Origin: Pseudomonas sp. NBRC 111124
GTDB taxonomy: Bacteria > Pseudomonadota > Gammaproteobacteria > Pseudomonadales > Pseudomonadaceae
Assembly: GCF_001320245.1 (NCBI RefSeq)
Contig: NZ_BCBA01000039.1
Coordinates: 62,001-126,000 of the forward strand
DNA: 64,000 nucleotides
Direction of reading: 5' to 3'
How positions within the stretch are numbered: the first letter of the stretch is position 1; each line of letters starts with the position of its first letter. Position numbers and translations under genes: made by a program. Under the pieces are notes generated by a model. The model was not told where the DNA came from. It made no database searches and saw only the letters and a list, made by a program, of their open reading frames with translations. Of this stretch, positions 8,393 to 17,220 are shown one piece after another.

Positions 8393-9592
8393 TCAGTGGC
8401 TCAGGGCCTCACGGAACCACCGGGTACTGGCCACCGCCAGCAGCAGGCCGACCACTGCCACACTGCCACCCACCATGCCGATATCGGCCACACCCATCTG
8501 GCTGCTGACGATACTCCCCAGCAACGCCCCACCACCGATGCCGATGTTGTAGATGCCGGAGAACAGCGCCATGGCCACGTCGGTAGCATCGGACGCCAGC
8601 TTCAGGGTTTTCGATTGCAGCGCCAGGCTGAAACTGAGAATCGCCACGCCCCAGAACATGCTCAACGCCGCGAACACATAGAAGTTGCCGGACAGTGGCA
8701 ACAGCAACAGCAGGCAAGCCGCCAGCACGCCGATCGAGCCCACCAGGAAACCCTGCGGGAAGCGGTCGCTGTAGCGGCTGAACAGCACTGAGCCGACCAC
8801 GCCAGCACCACCGAACAACAGCAGCAACAGCGTGGTGCGCTCGCCACCGATCTGCGCCACGTGCAACGCAAACGGCTCGATGTAGCTGTAGGCGGTGAAT
8901 TGCGCGGTGATCACCAGGGTCACCAGCAGGTAGGTAATCACCAGCGCCGGGCGCTTGAACAGGATGGGCAGGCTGCGCAGCGAGCCAGAGTTCTGGCTCG
9001 GCAGCAATGGCAGCGACTTCATCAGGCACAGCATGGTCGCAAGCGCTACGCCGGCGATGCTGAGGAAGGTAATGCGCCAGCCCAGCGCTTCACCCACCAT
9101 CCGCCCAAGTGGAATGCCCAACACCATCGCCAGGGTCGTACCCGTCGCCAGCAACCCCAGCGCCTTGGCCTGCTGGCCCGGCGGCGCCACGCGCACGGCC
9201 AGCGACGCGGTGATCGCCCAGAACACGGCATGGGCCAGGGCGATGCCGATGCGGCTGACCAGCAGCATGGCGAAGCTTTGCGACAACCACGACAGCAGAT
9301 GGCTGACGATGAACACCACGAACACGAACAGCAGCAGGCGCCGGCGCTCGATGTTGCGGGTGAGCAGCATCATCGGCAGCGAAGCCAGCGCTACCACCCA
9401 GGCATAGATGGTCAGCATCAGGCCGACCTGCGCGGTGGTCATGTCGAAGCTGCTGCCGATGTCACTGAGCAGCGCCACCGGGACGAACTCGGTGGTGTTG
9501 AAAATGAAGGCCGCCAAGGCCAGTGCGATCACGCTCAGCCAGCTGCCGCCACCCGTGGTCGGAGGCAGGTTGGTGGGGATAGGTCCGTTCAT
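8393..9592 (-). CDS. sotB: SotB-like MFS sugar/drug efflux transporter
   Basis: A 399-residue, 12-helix major facilitator protein closely similar to E. coli SotB (YdeA). Shared blocks include AFIFNTTEFVPVALLSDI, QVGLMLTIYAWVVALASLPM, WAITASLAVRVAP and SDATDVAMALFSGIYNIGIG. SotB exports arabinose and similar sugars as well as IPTG. The ATG at 9592 fits the family start; the frame is open to 9667. It lies downstream of the alcohol dehydrogenase on the same strand with a 213-base gap, so it probably has its own promoter. Confidence 0.92.
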   Translation of the reverse strand: MNGPIPTNLPPTTGGGSWLSVIALALAAFIFNTTEFVPVALLSDIGSSFDMTTAQVGLMLTIYAWVVALASLPMMLLTRNIERRRLLLFVFVVFIVSHLLSWLSQSFAMLLVSRIGIALAHAVFWAITASLAVRVAPPGQQAKALGLLATGTTLAMVLGIPLGRMVGEALGWRITFLSIAGVALATMLCLMKSLPLLPSQNSGSLRSLPILFKRPALVITYLLVTLVITAQFTAYSYIEPFALHVAQIGGERTTLLLLLFGGAGVVGSVLFSRYSDRFPQGFLVGSIGVLAACLLLLLPLSGNFYVFAALSMFWGVAILSFSLALQSKTLKLASDATDVAMALFSGIYNIGIGGGALLGSIVSSQMGVADIGMVGGSVAVVGLLLAVASTRWFREALSH

Positions 9593-9773
9593 GGGCTGGA
9601 ATCTGTTCTCCGCAGGCAAGGCGAAAGGACGCGCGTCAGGGGCCAAGTAGCGGCCGCGCTGAGGCACGGGTTTGTTATTGGTAGGAATGCCTGCATGGTA
9701 CGCGTCACCTCAAGGCGTCACAACCTTGGCAGCCTCGGGAAAACCCTGGCGGTCGGTGGCGCAAGGCCCCGCC

Positions 9774-9797
9774 TGCACCGGCGCAGGGGCCGGTGCA
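9774..9797 (-). terminator. hairpin after the alcohol dehydrogenase gene
   Basis: TGCACCGG and CCGGTGCA arms (9774-9781, 9790-9797) form an 8-bp stem just after the minus-strand stop at 9806. There is no T-run, so it may be a partial REP-type palindrome rather than an intrinsic terminator. Confidence 0.35.
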
Positions 9798-9805
9798 GAT
9801 AACCA

Positions 9806-10858
9806 TCAGCCCTGCAGGGTTGCCATGTCGATGACGAAGCGGTACTTCACATCGCCGGCGATCATGCGCTCGTAGGCCTGGTTGATGTTGCGGATGTCGA
9901 GCATCTCGATGTCGCAACGAATGTCATGCGCGGCGCAGAAATCCAGCACTTCCTGGGTTTCAGCGATGCCGCCGATCAGCGAACCGGCCAGCACCCTGCG
10001 CTTCATCACCAGGTTGGCCGCATGCACGGCCGGGTCGATCGGCTCGATCAGGCCGACCAGGATGTGCACGCCGTCGAACTTGAGGGTTTCCAGGTACGGG
10101 TTGAGGTCGTGCTGCACCGGGATGGTGTCGAGCAGGAAGTCGAAACGGCCGGCGGCGGCACGCATCTGCTCGACATCGGTGGACACGATCACGTGGTCGG
10201 CGCCCTGGCGGCGGGCTTCTTCAGCCTTGGCCTGGGAGCGGGTGAACAGGGTCACTTCGGCGCCCAGCGCCTTGGCCAGCTTGATGCCCATGTGGCCCAG
10301 GCCACCCATGCCGAGGATGCCGACCTTGTGGCCGGGGCCGACGCCATGGTGCTTGAGCGGGGAGTAGGTGGTGATACCTGCGCAGAGGATCGGCGCCGCG
10401 CTGGGCAGGTCCATGCCGGCCGGGATGCGCACCACGAAGTGCTCACTGACCACGATGCTGCTGGAGTAGCCGCCCATGGTGTTGCTGCCATCGACCCGGT
10501 CCGGGGTGGCATAGGTCATGGTCGGGCCTTCAAGGCAGTATTGCTCCAGGTCCTTGACGCAGGCTTCACAGTGGCGGCAGGAGTCGACCATGCAGCCGAC
10601 GCCGACCAGATCGCCGACCTTGTGCGAAGTGACCTGGTCACCCACGGCGGTGACCCGACCGATGATCTCGTGGCCAGGCATCAGCGGGTACACGGCGATG
10701 CCCCACTCGTTGCGCGCCTGGTGGATGTCGGAGTGGCACACGCCGCAGTAGAGGATCTCGATGGCGACGTCGTCCGGGCGCGGGGCGCGGCGCTCGAAGG
10801 TCATGGGGGCCAAGGGGCTGGTCGGGGTTTGGGCGGCGTAACCGATGGCGGTGTACAT
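9806..10858 (-). CDS. zinc-dependent NAD(P)-linked alcohol dehydrogenase (cinnamyl alcohol dehydrogenase/YahK type)
   Basis: A 350-residue medium-chain dehydrogenase. The catalytic zinc site is C41-H42 in YCGVCHSDIH and H63-E64 in MPGHEIIG. The structural zinc cysteines are C94, C97, C100 and C108. The Rossmann motif is GMGGLGHMGIKLAKALG. This branch reduces aldehydes to alcohols with NADPH, often for detoxification. It is divergent from an AraC regulator of the YqhC kind, which in E. coli controls an aldehyde reductase, so aldehyde response is a reasonable inference. Confidence 0.93.
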   Translation of the reverse strand: MYTAIGYAAQTPTSPLAPMTFERRAPRPDDVAIEILYCGVCHSDIHQARNEWGIAVYPLMPGHEIIGRVTAVGDQVTSHKVGDLVGVGCMVDSCRHCEACVKDLEQYCLEGPTMTYATPDRVDGSNTMGGYSSSIVVSEHFVVRIPAGMDLPSAAPILCAGITTYSPLKHHGVGPGHKVGILGMGGLGHMGIKLAKALGAEVTLFTRSQAKAEEARRQGADHVIVSTDVEQMRAAAGRFDFLLDTIPVQHDLNPYLETLKFDGVHILVGLIEPIDPAVHAANLVMKRRVLAGSLIGGIAETQEVLDFCAAHDIRCDIEMLDIRNINQAYERMIAGDVKYRFVIDMATLQG

Positions 10859-11040
10859 TGCAGGACCTCACAGGGAAGTGAAACGATTCAGGCTGCGCAT
10901 TCTGCTCGCCAGCGCCCTACTCCGCCCACGGCTGATTCTCCGGCATGCATGCCTGATCCTCCGAACCTGCCATCTGCCACCTGGCGCTGGCCAGCCAATC
11001 TGCGATGATGCCACTGTCTGATTCTCTGCCCTGGTTCATC

Positions 11041-11946
11041 ATGCAACTGACCCGCCACGTCGACGCCAATGCCCCGCTGTGCTCGCTGATCCGTAGCCTG
11101 GCCACCCGGCCGGGCTTCGTGCCCACGCACCTGCCCCAAGTGCAGGTGCTGAGCTGGGACCACTACGTGGCCAGCAGCCCACAGATCTACGAGCCGAGCC
11201 TGATGATCCTGGCCCAGGGCAGCAAGCTGGCGCGCCTTGGTCCGCGCACCCTGGAATACGGTGCCGGGCATTACCTGGTGCAGGCGCTGTCGGTGCCGTT
11301 CATGTGCGAGACCTTTGCCACGCCCGACGAGCCGCTGCTGGGCGTGGCGGTGGACATCGACCGCCGTGTGCTGGGCGAGCTGGTGCAGAGCATGGGCCTG
11401 GCGCCCGACCCGGCGGTACAGGCGCAAACGCCACAGTCGATGACCTCGGCGGCGCTCGACGCACCGATGCGTGAATCTGTGGAACGCCTGCTGCACTGCC
11501 TGCAGGACCCGGTGGACGCCAAGGTGCTCGGCCCTGCGCGCATTCGCGAGGTGTTGTACACCGCCCTGCGCGGCCCTCAGGCCGGGGTGCTGCGGGCGCT
11601 GGTGGAGCAGCAGGGGCACTTCGCCCGCATCGGTGCGGCGCTGATGCACCTGCGCGAGCACTACACCGAACCGCTGAGCGTCGAGGCGCTGGCCGCCTGC
11701 GCCAACATGAGCGTGTCAACCTTCCATGAGCATTTCAAACGCTGCACCGACATGGCACCGATGCAGTACCTCAAACGCCTGCGCCTGCTCAAGGCGCAGC
11801 AGATGCTGATCGGTGAAGGGCTGGGGGTGGCGCAGACGGCGCACCGGGTGGGGTATCAGAGCACCTCGCAGTTCAGCCGCGAGTACAAGCGCCAGTTTGC
11901 CCGCAGCCCGGGCGATGAACTGCCCTACCAGAGCCTGCCGGTCTGA
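11041..11946 (+). CDS. AraC-family regulator, YqhC-like, divergent from the alcohol dehydrogenase
   Basis: A 301-residue AraC protein of the type with an N-terminal AraC_N domain (YEPSLMILAQGSKLARLGPR, VQALSVPFMCETFATPDEPL) and a C-terminal double helix-turn-helix (VEALAACANMSVSTFHEHFK, QTAHRVGYQSTSQFSREYKR). The ATG at 11041 gives MQLTRHVDAN; an in-frame ATG lies 36 bases upstream. Its relatives sense aldehydes and activate neighbouring reductase genes, which fits the divergent alcohol dehydrogenase. Confidence 0.9.
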   Translation: MQLTRHVDANAPLCSLIRSLATRPGFVPTHLPQVQVLSWDHYVASSPQIYEPSLMILAQGSKLARLGPRTLEYGAGHYLVQALSVPFMCETFATPDEPLLGVAVDIDRRVLGELVQSMGLAPDPAVQAQTPQSMTSAALDAPMRESVERLLHCLQDPVDAKVLGPARIREVLYTALRGPQAGVLRALVEQQGHFARIGAALMHLREHYTEPLSVEALAACANMSVSTFHEHFKRCTDMAPMQYLKRLRLLKAQQMLIGEGLGVAQTAHRVGYQSTSQFSREYKRQFARSPGDELPYQSLPV

Positions 11947-11958
11947 CCCCAGGCCGGC

Positions 11959-12555
11959 TCACTGCCGTTCGACCATGGCAATGATGGCCGCCTGCAGTTC
12001 ATCCTTGGCCTGGCCCACCTCCAGCTCACCGGCCGCAGCCGCCTGCGACAGCGCCTCGGCCGCGCCCACCAGCAGGCGCATGCCCGCCGCACCAATCGCA
12101 CCACTGGGCGCAAAATCAGCGAGTGCGGCACGGCACTTGTCGAGAAACGGCTGTTCATAGGCGCGCTTCAGGGCCTCCAGCTCCGGCGACCCCGCCAGCG
12201 CCGCCGACACCCCGGGCATCTCGCGCCCCTGGCTTATCACGCAATCCACGTACGCAGCGGCAATCACCCCGGCGCGCCCTGGCAAGGTCGCCTCGCAGCC
12301 ATCCAGCGCCTGCGCAAGCATCACTGACTGACGGGCATCGTAATCCAGGTACAACGCTGACAGCAGCCCGCTGCGGGTCTCGAAGTGGTCATACACCACC
12401 GGCTTGGTGACCCCGGCCTGTTCAGCCAGGCGGCCGAGGCTCAAGGCTTCGGTGCCATCCTCGCGCACCAGTTGCCAAGCCACATCGAGCAGTTGACGCC
12501 GCCGCTCTTCGCGGGAAAGACGCTTGCGTGGCTGGGCCTTGTCATCACTTGACAT
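11959..12555 (-). CDS. TetR-family repressor
   Basis: A 198-residue TetR protein. The N-terminal helix-turn-helix is at about residues 15-60 (RREERRRQLLDVAWQLV-like, then LAEQAGVTKPVVYDHFETRS). The C-terminal half is helical ligand-binding sequence. It is divergent from a flavodoxin-fold quinone reductase with a repeated palindrome between them (12572-12594), so it very likely represses that gene and itself. Confidence 0.9.
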   Translation of the reverse strand: MSSDDKAQPRKRLSREERRRQLLDVAWQLVREDGTEALSLGRLAEQAGVTKPVVYDHFETRSGLLSALYLDYDARQSVMLAQALDGCEATLPGRAGVIAAAYVDCVISQGREMPGVSAALAGSPELEALKRAYEQPFLDKCRAALADFAPSGAIGAAGMRLLVGAAEALSQAAAAGELEVGQAKDELQAAIIAMVERQ

Positions 12556-12571
12556 TGCTTACCTACCAAAA

Positions 12572-12594
12572 GTAACTTACCAATCGTAACTTAC
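12572..12594. promoter_or_regulatory. tandem palindromic operator, probable TetR site
   Basis: GTAACTTAC occurs twice, at 12572-12580 and 12586-12594, with a start-to-start distance of 14 bases. Each copy is nearly palindromic (GTAA-C-TTAC). A looser third copy (GCTTACCTACC) lies just upstream at about 12558. They lie between the divergent tetR and quinone reductase starts. Confidence 0.65.
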
Positions 12595-12648
12595 CTTGAG
12601 TCTACAGCCCTCAAGGCAGCAGCGCACCTTCACACTGGAGAGACCACC

Positions 12649-13248
12649 ATGCAAGCCTTGATCGTCATCGCCCATCACGACCCCGACTCGCTCACCCACG
12701 CCCTCGCCCGGGAGGTTGCCGCAGGCCTGGCCAGCGCCGGCCACGGCAGCGAAATCGCCGATCTGGCTCACGAAGGCTTCGATCCACGATTCACCCTGGC
12801 TGACCACGCCGTGCACCGTGGCCTGGCCGCTCCTACGGCCGACGTACTGCGTGAGCAGGCCCGCATCGACCGCGCCGATGCCCTGGTGCTGGTCTACCCG
12901 ATCTATTGGTGGTCGCTGCCGGCCCTGCTCAAAGGCTGGGTTGACCGGGTGTTCAGCAATGGCTGGGCGTTCGACTACCAGGACGGCGTCGTGACCAAGA
13001 AGCTGCGCGCAATGAAGGTACATCTGGTCGGTGTCGCGGGCGCCGATAATGGCATCTTCGAACGCCATGGCTACGGCGCGGCAATGCGCGTGCAGATAGA
13101 GCACGGCATCTTTGATTATTGCGGCGCCGAAGTGCTCAGTTCGAACTTGCTGGATGACAGCGAAGGGCCGAATGCCGCACTGCACTTGCGTACCGCCCGC
13201 GCCTTGGGCGAACAATTGTTCATGCCAGCCCACAGGCAGATCGCCTGA
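12649..13248 (+). CDS. flavodoxin-fold NAD(P)H:quinone oxidoreductase (KefF/MdaB-like)
   Basis: A 199-residue protein with the flavodoxin-2 fold: ALIVIAHHDPDSLTHALARE binds the FMN/FAD phosphate, and LVYPIYWWSLPALLKGWVDR with VFSNGWAFDY is the classic quinone reductase segment. It would reduce quinones or electrophiles by two electrons. Its divergent TetR partner and tandem operator suggest induction by such compounds. It was probably not named more precisely because several close subfamilies share these motifs. Confidence 0.9.
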   Translation: MQALIVIAHHDPDSLTHALAREVAAGLASAGHGSEIADLAHEGFDPRFTLADHAVHRGLAAPTADVLREQARIDRADALVLVYPIYWWSLPALLKGWVDRVFSNGWAFDYQDGVVTKKLRAMKVHLVGVAGADNGIFERHGYGAAMRVQIEHGIFDYCGAEVLSSNLLDDSEGPNAALHLRTARALGEQLFMPAHRQIA

Positions 13249-13254
13249 TCGGCG

Positions 13255-13800
13255 CTACTGCGTCAACGCCCACTGCGCCAGCGGCCAGTATCGGCCCTTG
13301 CGCGACTCGTACAAGCTGAAGTGCCTGGCGCTCAGATAGAACTCTGGCGCCGAGGCCGCTTCAGGGGCCTGGCCGCGAAAATCCCGTGACAACGTGAGAT
13401 GTGGCCGAAATTCACGGGCCTGCTCTTCGAAACCAAGCGGCAACAACGCTTGCTGCAACCTATAGACAAGCTGGCGCAAGGCGGCGGGGGTTTCCTGTGG
13501 CTCCAGCACCAGCACATTGGAACGCTGCCAGGTTTTCAGCTGGTCCAGCAGCAGGCGCAATGGCGCGCCCGGCCGCGCGAGGTTGTCCACCGCGGCGCAG
13601 ATGGCCGGCACTTGCGCGGCGTCCACATCACCGAGAAACAGCAAGGTCAGGTGGAAGTTCTCACTGGGTACCGGCTTGCCGCTGCGCAGGTTCAGGCCGC
13701 GCCGCCACTGGCTGATTGCACGGCGTTGGGCGTCGCTGACAGGCAAGGCGAAAAACAACCTTTTGAAAGGAGCGCCACTCGGGCGAATGTCCTGGACCAT
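13255..13800 (-). CDS. thpR: RNA 2',3'-cyclic phosphodiesterase
   Basis: A 181-residue 2H phosphoesterase. The two HxTx motifs are HLTL in SENFHLTLLFLGDV (about residue 50) and HLTL in FRPHLTLSRDFRG, with family length and the N-terminal RLFFALPVSD strand. The enzyme opens 2',3'-cyclic phosphate ends of RNA. A GGAG stands 5 bases before the ATG at 13800. It converges on the quinone reductase gene with almost no gap. Confidence 0.93.
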   Translation of the reverse strand: MVQDIRPSGAPFKRLFFALPVSDAQRRAISQWRRGLNLRSGKPVPSENFHLTLLFLGDVDAAQVPAICAAVDNLARPGAPLRLLLDQLKTWQRSNVLVLEPQETPAALRQLVYRLQQALLPLGFEEQAREFRPHLTLSRDFRGQAPEAASAPEFYLSARHFSLYESRKGRYWPLAQWALTQ

Positions 13801-13956
13801 GTGAACTCCATCACGTGAAACGTTTGCGCAAGCTACCGGGCCTTACACCAATGTCTGCCCGCATAACGTAACAATAAGTACAAACTGCCCCGATGTTTGT
13901 TTATGCTGGCGAGCTTATGCCATGGCGCATGGCCATTTTTCGACAAGTAACCGTCC

Positions 13957-14856
13957 ATGAAAATTGCACTCGTACTGATCTTCGTCCTCTCGATCGCCTA
14001 TGTTCACCTGCGCGGTCGGGTGCGCCACAAGCTGACCCGTCAGCTGGGCGACCATTCCAGCTTCCTGGCCCCGGTCAACAGCTTCCTGTACCTGTTCTCC
14101 AAGCACCCGGCCAAGCCCTACCTGCCGGTCGAGGCGTTCCCCGAGCTGCAACCGCTCAAGGACCACTGGCAGGAGATCCGTGCCGAAGCCCAGCAGTTGC
14201 TGCACGTGGGCGAGATCAAGAAGTCCGAGAATTATGACGACGTCGGTTTCAATTCGTTCTTCAAGACCGGCTGGAAGCGCTTCTACCTGAAGTGGTACGG
14301 CGAAAGCCACCCGTCGGCGATGACCCTGTGCCCCCGCACCACCGAGCTGCTGCAAGGCATCGGCACGGTCAAGGCGGCGATGTTCGCCACCCTGCCGCCG
14401 GGCGCCAAGCTGGTCCGCCACCGTGACCCGTATGCCGGCTCGTACCGGTTCCACCTCGGCCTGGACACGCCGAACGATGACGGTTGCTACATCGACGTGG
14501 ACGGCGAGAAATATTCCTGGCGCGACGGCGAGGGCGTGGTCTTCGACGAGACCTACATCCACTACGCAGCCAACACCACCGAGCACAACCGCATCATCCT
14601 GTTCTGCGACATCGAGCGCCCGCTGAAATACCGCTGGGCCACCGCGTTCAACCGCTGGTTCAGCCGCAACGTCATGGCCGCCGCTGCCGCGCCCAACGAT
14701 GCGGGTGACAAGACGGGTGGCATCAACCGCCTGTTCACCCGCATCTACAAGATCCGCGAGCGTGGCAAGGCGCTGAAGAAGCGCAACCGCATGCGTTACT
14801 ACCTGGAGAAGTGGCTGGTGGTCGCCGCCCTGGTACTGGTGTTCATCTACATCTGA
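13957..14856 (+). CDS. lpxO: lipid A 2-hydroxylase (Fe/2-oxoglutarate dioxygenase)
   Basis: A 299-residue aspartyl/asparaginyl beta-hydroxylase family protein. The iron ligands are H155 and D157 in VRHRDPYAG and H202 in TYIHYAAN, followed by HNRIILFCDIERP for 2-oxoglutarate binding. A hydrophobic segment at residues 2-18 and a second at the extreme C-terminus flank the catalytic domain, as in LpxO. LpxO hydroxylates the laurate of lipid A at the inner face of the inner membrane, which alters the outer membrane barrier. The gene stands alone. Confidence 0.92.
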   Translation: MKIALVLIFVLSIAYVHLRGRVRHKLTRQLGDHSSFLAPVNSFLYLFSKHPAKPYLPVEAFPELQPLKDHWQEIRAEAQQLLHVGEIKKSENYDDVGFNSFFKTGWKRFYLKWYGESHPSAMTLCPRTTELLQGIGTVKAAMFATLPPGAKLVRHRDPYAGSYRFHLGLDTPNDDGCYIDVDGEKYSWRDGEGVVFDETYIHYAANTTEHNRIILFCDIERPLKYRWATAFNRWFSRNVMAAAAAPNDAGDKTGGINRLFTRIYKIRERGKALKKRNRMRYYLEKWLVVAALVLVFIYI

Positions 14857-14949
14857 TGCCCTGCCTGCAACCTATCGCCGGCAACCGGCGATAGGCGCAA
14901 ATTCGACTAGCCTGAAAGCTCCTCCCGCAACCTTCCCAAGGTGAAGACG

Positions 14950-15294
14950 ATGAGCATGATGGACTGGGACGCCTACCGTAAGCAGTTGATGGCCGGCATC
15001 GGCGATCTCAAGCAACTGTCCCCCGACACCGTGGCCGGCTACATGACTGCCAGCGGCGCGGGTGCCAAGACCAACCACCTGGACGCCAAGACCCGCGAAC
15101 TGATCTCCCTGGCCGTCGCCGTCACCACCCGCTGCGACGGTTGCATCGCCGTGCATTCGCAACAAGCCGTCAAGCATGGCGCTACCCGTGAGGAAATCGC
15201 CGAGGCCCTGGGTGTGGCCGTAGCGATGAACGCGGGTGCCGCGTTGGTCTACTCGGCCCGCGCCATGGATGCGGTGGGCAAGGCCAACGGCTGA
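14950..15294 (+). CDS. carboxymuconolactone decarboxylase-family (AhpD-like) protein
   Basis: A 114-residue helical protein. The redox motif is CDGCIAVHSQQAVKHGAT, the CxxC...H pattern of AhpD-like alkylhydroperoxidases, followed by EEIAEALGVAVAMNAG. A GTG at 14941 is in frame, but AAGGTGAAG placed before the ATG at 14950 makes that ATG the better start. The family uses the cysteine pair to reduce peroxides. The true partner is unknown here. Confidence 0.9.
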   Translation: MSMMDWDAYRKQLMAGIGDLKQLSPDTVAGYMTASGAGAKTNHLDAKTRELISLAVAVTTRCDGCIAVHSQQAVKHGATREEIAEALGVAVAMNAGAALVYSARAMDAVGKANG

Positions 15295-15372
15295 AGCCCA
15301 ACGGCGTCGCCGCCCTTGCGCGACGGCGCCGCGCCACCCAGACTTGGCGGCCTAGCCACTGCAGGAACCGCC

Positions 15373-15942
15373 ATGATCCATATCCGCCCCATGACGCCCG
15401 ACGACTTCGAGCGTTTCTGGCCGACCTTCCAGGCCATCGTCCAGGCCCGCGAAACCTACGCCTTCGACCCCGAGCTGAATGCCGAGCAGGCACGCCAGCT
15501 GTGGCTGCAATTGCCAGTGCATACGCTGGTGGCCGAAGAGGACGGTGAACTGCTTGGCTCCTACTACCTCAAGGCCAATGCTGCCGGCCCTGGCGCCCAT
15601 GTTGGCAACTGCGGCTACATGGTCTGTGATGCCGCCCGTGGCCGTGGCGTGGCCCGACTCATGTGCGAGCACTCGCAAAAGCTGGCGCGCCAGGAGGGCT
15701 TCCTGGCGTTGCAGTTCAATTCTGTGGTTGCGAGTAATGAAGTGGCGGTGGCGCTGTGGACCAAGCTGGGTTTCGAGACCGTGGGCCGCCTGCCCAAGGC
15801 CTATCGCCACGCCCGCCTGGGGTTGGTCGACTGCCTGGTGATGTACAAATGGCTGGCCGATGAGCCAGTGGTGGAAAAGCCTGCGCTACTGATCGGGCGC
15901 AAGAACATCGAGGCTCGGGTGTCGCGCCGACGTGGGCGCTAG
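15373..15942 (+). CDS. GNAT-family N-acetyltransferase
   Basis: A 189-residue GNAT protein (MIHIRPMTPDDFERFWPTFQ). The acetyl-CoA loop is CDAARGRGVARLMCEHSQ, followed by FLALQFNSVVASNEVAVALW and KLGFETVGRLPKAYRH. AGGA stands 8 bases before the ATG at 15373; the frame is open to 15316 but has no other good start. The substrate is unknown. A strong hairpin ends the unit. Confidence 0.88.
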   Translation: MIHIRPMTPDDFERFWPTFQAIVQARETYAFDPELNAEQARQLWLQLPVHTLVAEEDGELLGSYYLKANAAGPGAHVGNCGYMVCDAARGRGVARLMCEHSQKLARQEGFLALQFNSVVASNEVAVALWTKLGFETVGRLPKAYRHARLGLVDCLVMYKWLADEPVVEKPALLIGRKNIEARVSRRRGR

Positions 15943-15949
15943 CCGGTGA

Positions 15950-15980
15950 GGCCTTTTCGCGGCTGAAGCGCGAAAAGGCC
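15950..15980. terminator. bidirectional intrinsic terminator
   Basis: GGCCTTTTCGCG and CGCGAAAAGGCC pair perfectly over 12 bp around a 7-base loop. It lies between the converging GNAT gene and outer membrane protein gene, 8 and 20 bases from their stops. Confidence 0.75.
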
Positions 15981-15999
15981 GATCCTGCTCAACGCGGTC

Positions 16000-16746
16000 T
16001 TAGAAGGCCAGGCCAACCTTGAAGCCAAACTCGTCACGCTTGAGCTTGGTGTTGTCCGCAACTGGCGAGTCCTCATCGAGCTTGTATTCGGTGCGGGTGT
16101 AATACACGCCCGCCTGCACCGGCATGCCGCCCTGCTGGTTCATCAGCAGCGTGACTTCGGCATACGGGTTGGTACGGTCTTTCATGTCCACCGTGTCGCT
16201 GCCAAAATCATCCACCTTCAACCGTGCACGCCCGTCGATGGTGTGACGCGCGCCCACTTCCACACGCAAGGTGGATGCATCGAACTGGTGGTTGTAGCCC
16301 AGCGCCGCCTTGGCGAAGGGCGATTTGTAGGTGAGCTTGGTATCGAGGTCGTTGATCTCGGGCTCGAAGCGGGTCCAGCTGTAGCCACCGCCCACGATGA
16401 CATCGACGAAGTTGCGCGCATCCAGCGCCGCGCGCCAGCCGAGGTCGAGGTCGGCTTGCGCCTCCTTGAGCTTGTCGTCGTTCTTCTTGCCGTATTTGGC
16501 TTCGACGCCGGCTTGGTAGATGAAGCCCGATTCAGCGGTCAGCTTGTTGCCGAACGTGGCAAACACACCACCTTGGCCCATGTGCTCCTTGTCGGAGTCA
16601 CTGCCACCTTCGAACTTGAACGTGTTGTATGCACCCAACAGGCCGACGCTGAACAGCGGCTCGGTGCTGGGCGCAGCGCTTGCCAACAATGGGCTGCCGA
16701 GCAAGGCGAGGAGGCAGGATTGGCGAAGCAGATTACGGGTGAACAT
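16000..16746 (-). CDS. outer membrane beta-barrel protein, OmpW/OmpA-like barrel
   Basis: A 248-residue protein with a signal peptide (MFTRNLLRQSCLLALLGSPL, cleavage near ASA-AP) followed by alternating amphipathic strands, glycine-rich turns and a terminal aromatic (GFKVGLAF), as in an 8- to 10-strand barrel. The ATG at 16746 begins at the signal peptide; the longer frame to 16830 adds non-signal residues. No named family was recognised. It is divergent from the B12 riboswitch-controlled receptor but need not be related. Confidence 0.75.
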   Translation of the reverse strand: MFTRNLLRQSCLLALLGSPLLASAAPSTEPLFSVGLLGAYNTFKFEGGSDSDKEHMGQGGVFATFGNKLTAESGFIYQAGVEAKYGKKNDDKLKEAQADLDLGWRAALDARNFVDVIVGGGYSWTRFEPEINDLDTKLTYKSPFAKAALGYNHQFDASTLRVEVGARHTIDGRARLKVDDFGSDTVDMKDRTNPYAEVTLLMNQQGGMPVQAGVYYTRTEYKLDEDSPVADNTKLKRDEFGFKVGLAF

Positions 16747-16919
16747 GCCTGAAGTCTCCATGACAGTAATACGAATGACTAACGAGCGCTTCGAGACAAC
16801 ACCGCGCAGAAAAGTTCGAAAAAAATTCAAGCAATACGCTTAACGAACTGATTCACCGTGGTTTTCCGTTGCCACGCACATTTGACGAGTCAGCGTCGGG
16901 ATGTTCAGATACGCGCTGT

Positions 16920-17100
16920 TTCAGGTGTCCTGCGCCGCCGTGCGCAGGGTGAAACGGGAAGCCGGTGCGTCGTGGTTCACGACAAGTCCGGCGCTGCCCC
17001 CGCAACGGTAAGCGAGCGATGCCTTCGACACACCACTGTGCACCCGCATGGGAAGGTGAAGGCCTCATGACCCTCGCAAGCCCGGAGACCGGCCTGAAGC
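16920..17100 (+). ncRNA. cobalamin riboswitch (first copy)
   Basis: The region reads through the conserved cobalamin aptamer blocks in order: AGGGTGAAACGGGAAGCCGG, GCTGCCCCCGCAACGGTAAG, CACCACTG, GGGAAGGTGAAGGC and the B12 box AGCCCGGAGACCGGCCTG. The next gene is a TonB-dependent receptor starting at 17221. High adenosylcobalamin should shut off receptor expression. The ends are approximate. Confidence 0.93.
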
Positions 17101-17220
17101 GTCACTTGGCAACCCGCGGTGGGCGGGCGCAGGCCGGTCTGCGCGTGCGCGCCTGCTCGCGCGGTGTGCCTTTGCGTGTTTTCCACCGGGATCCATTCAT
17201 TCCTGCAGCAGTGGAACGAC

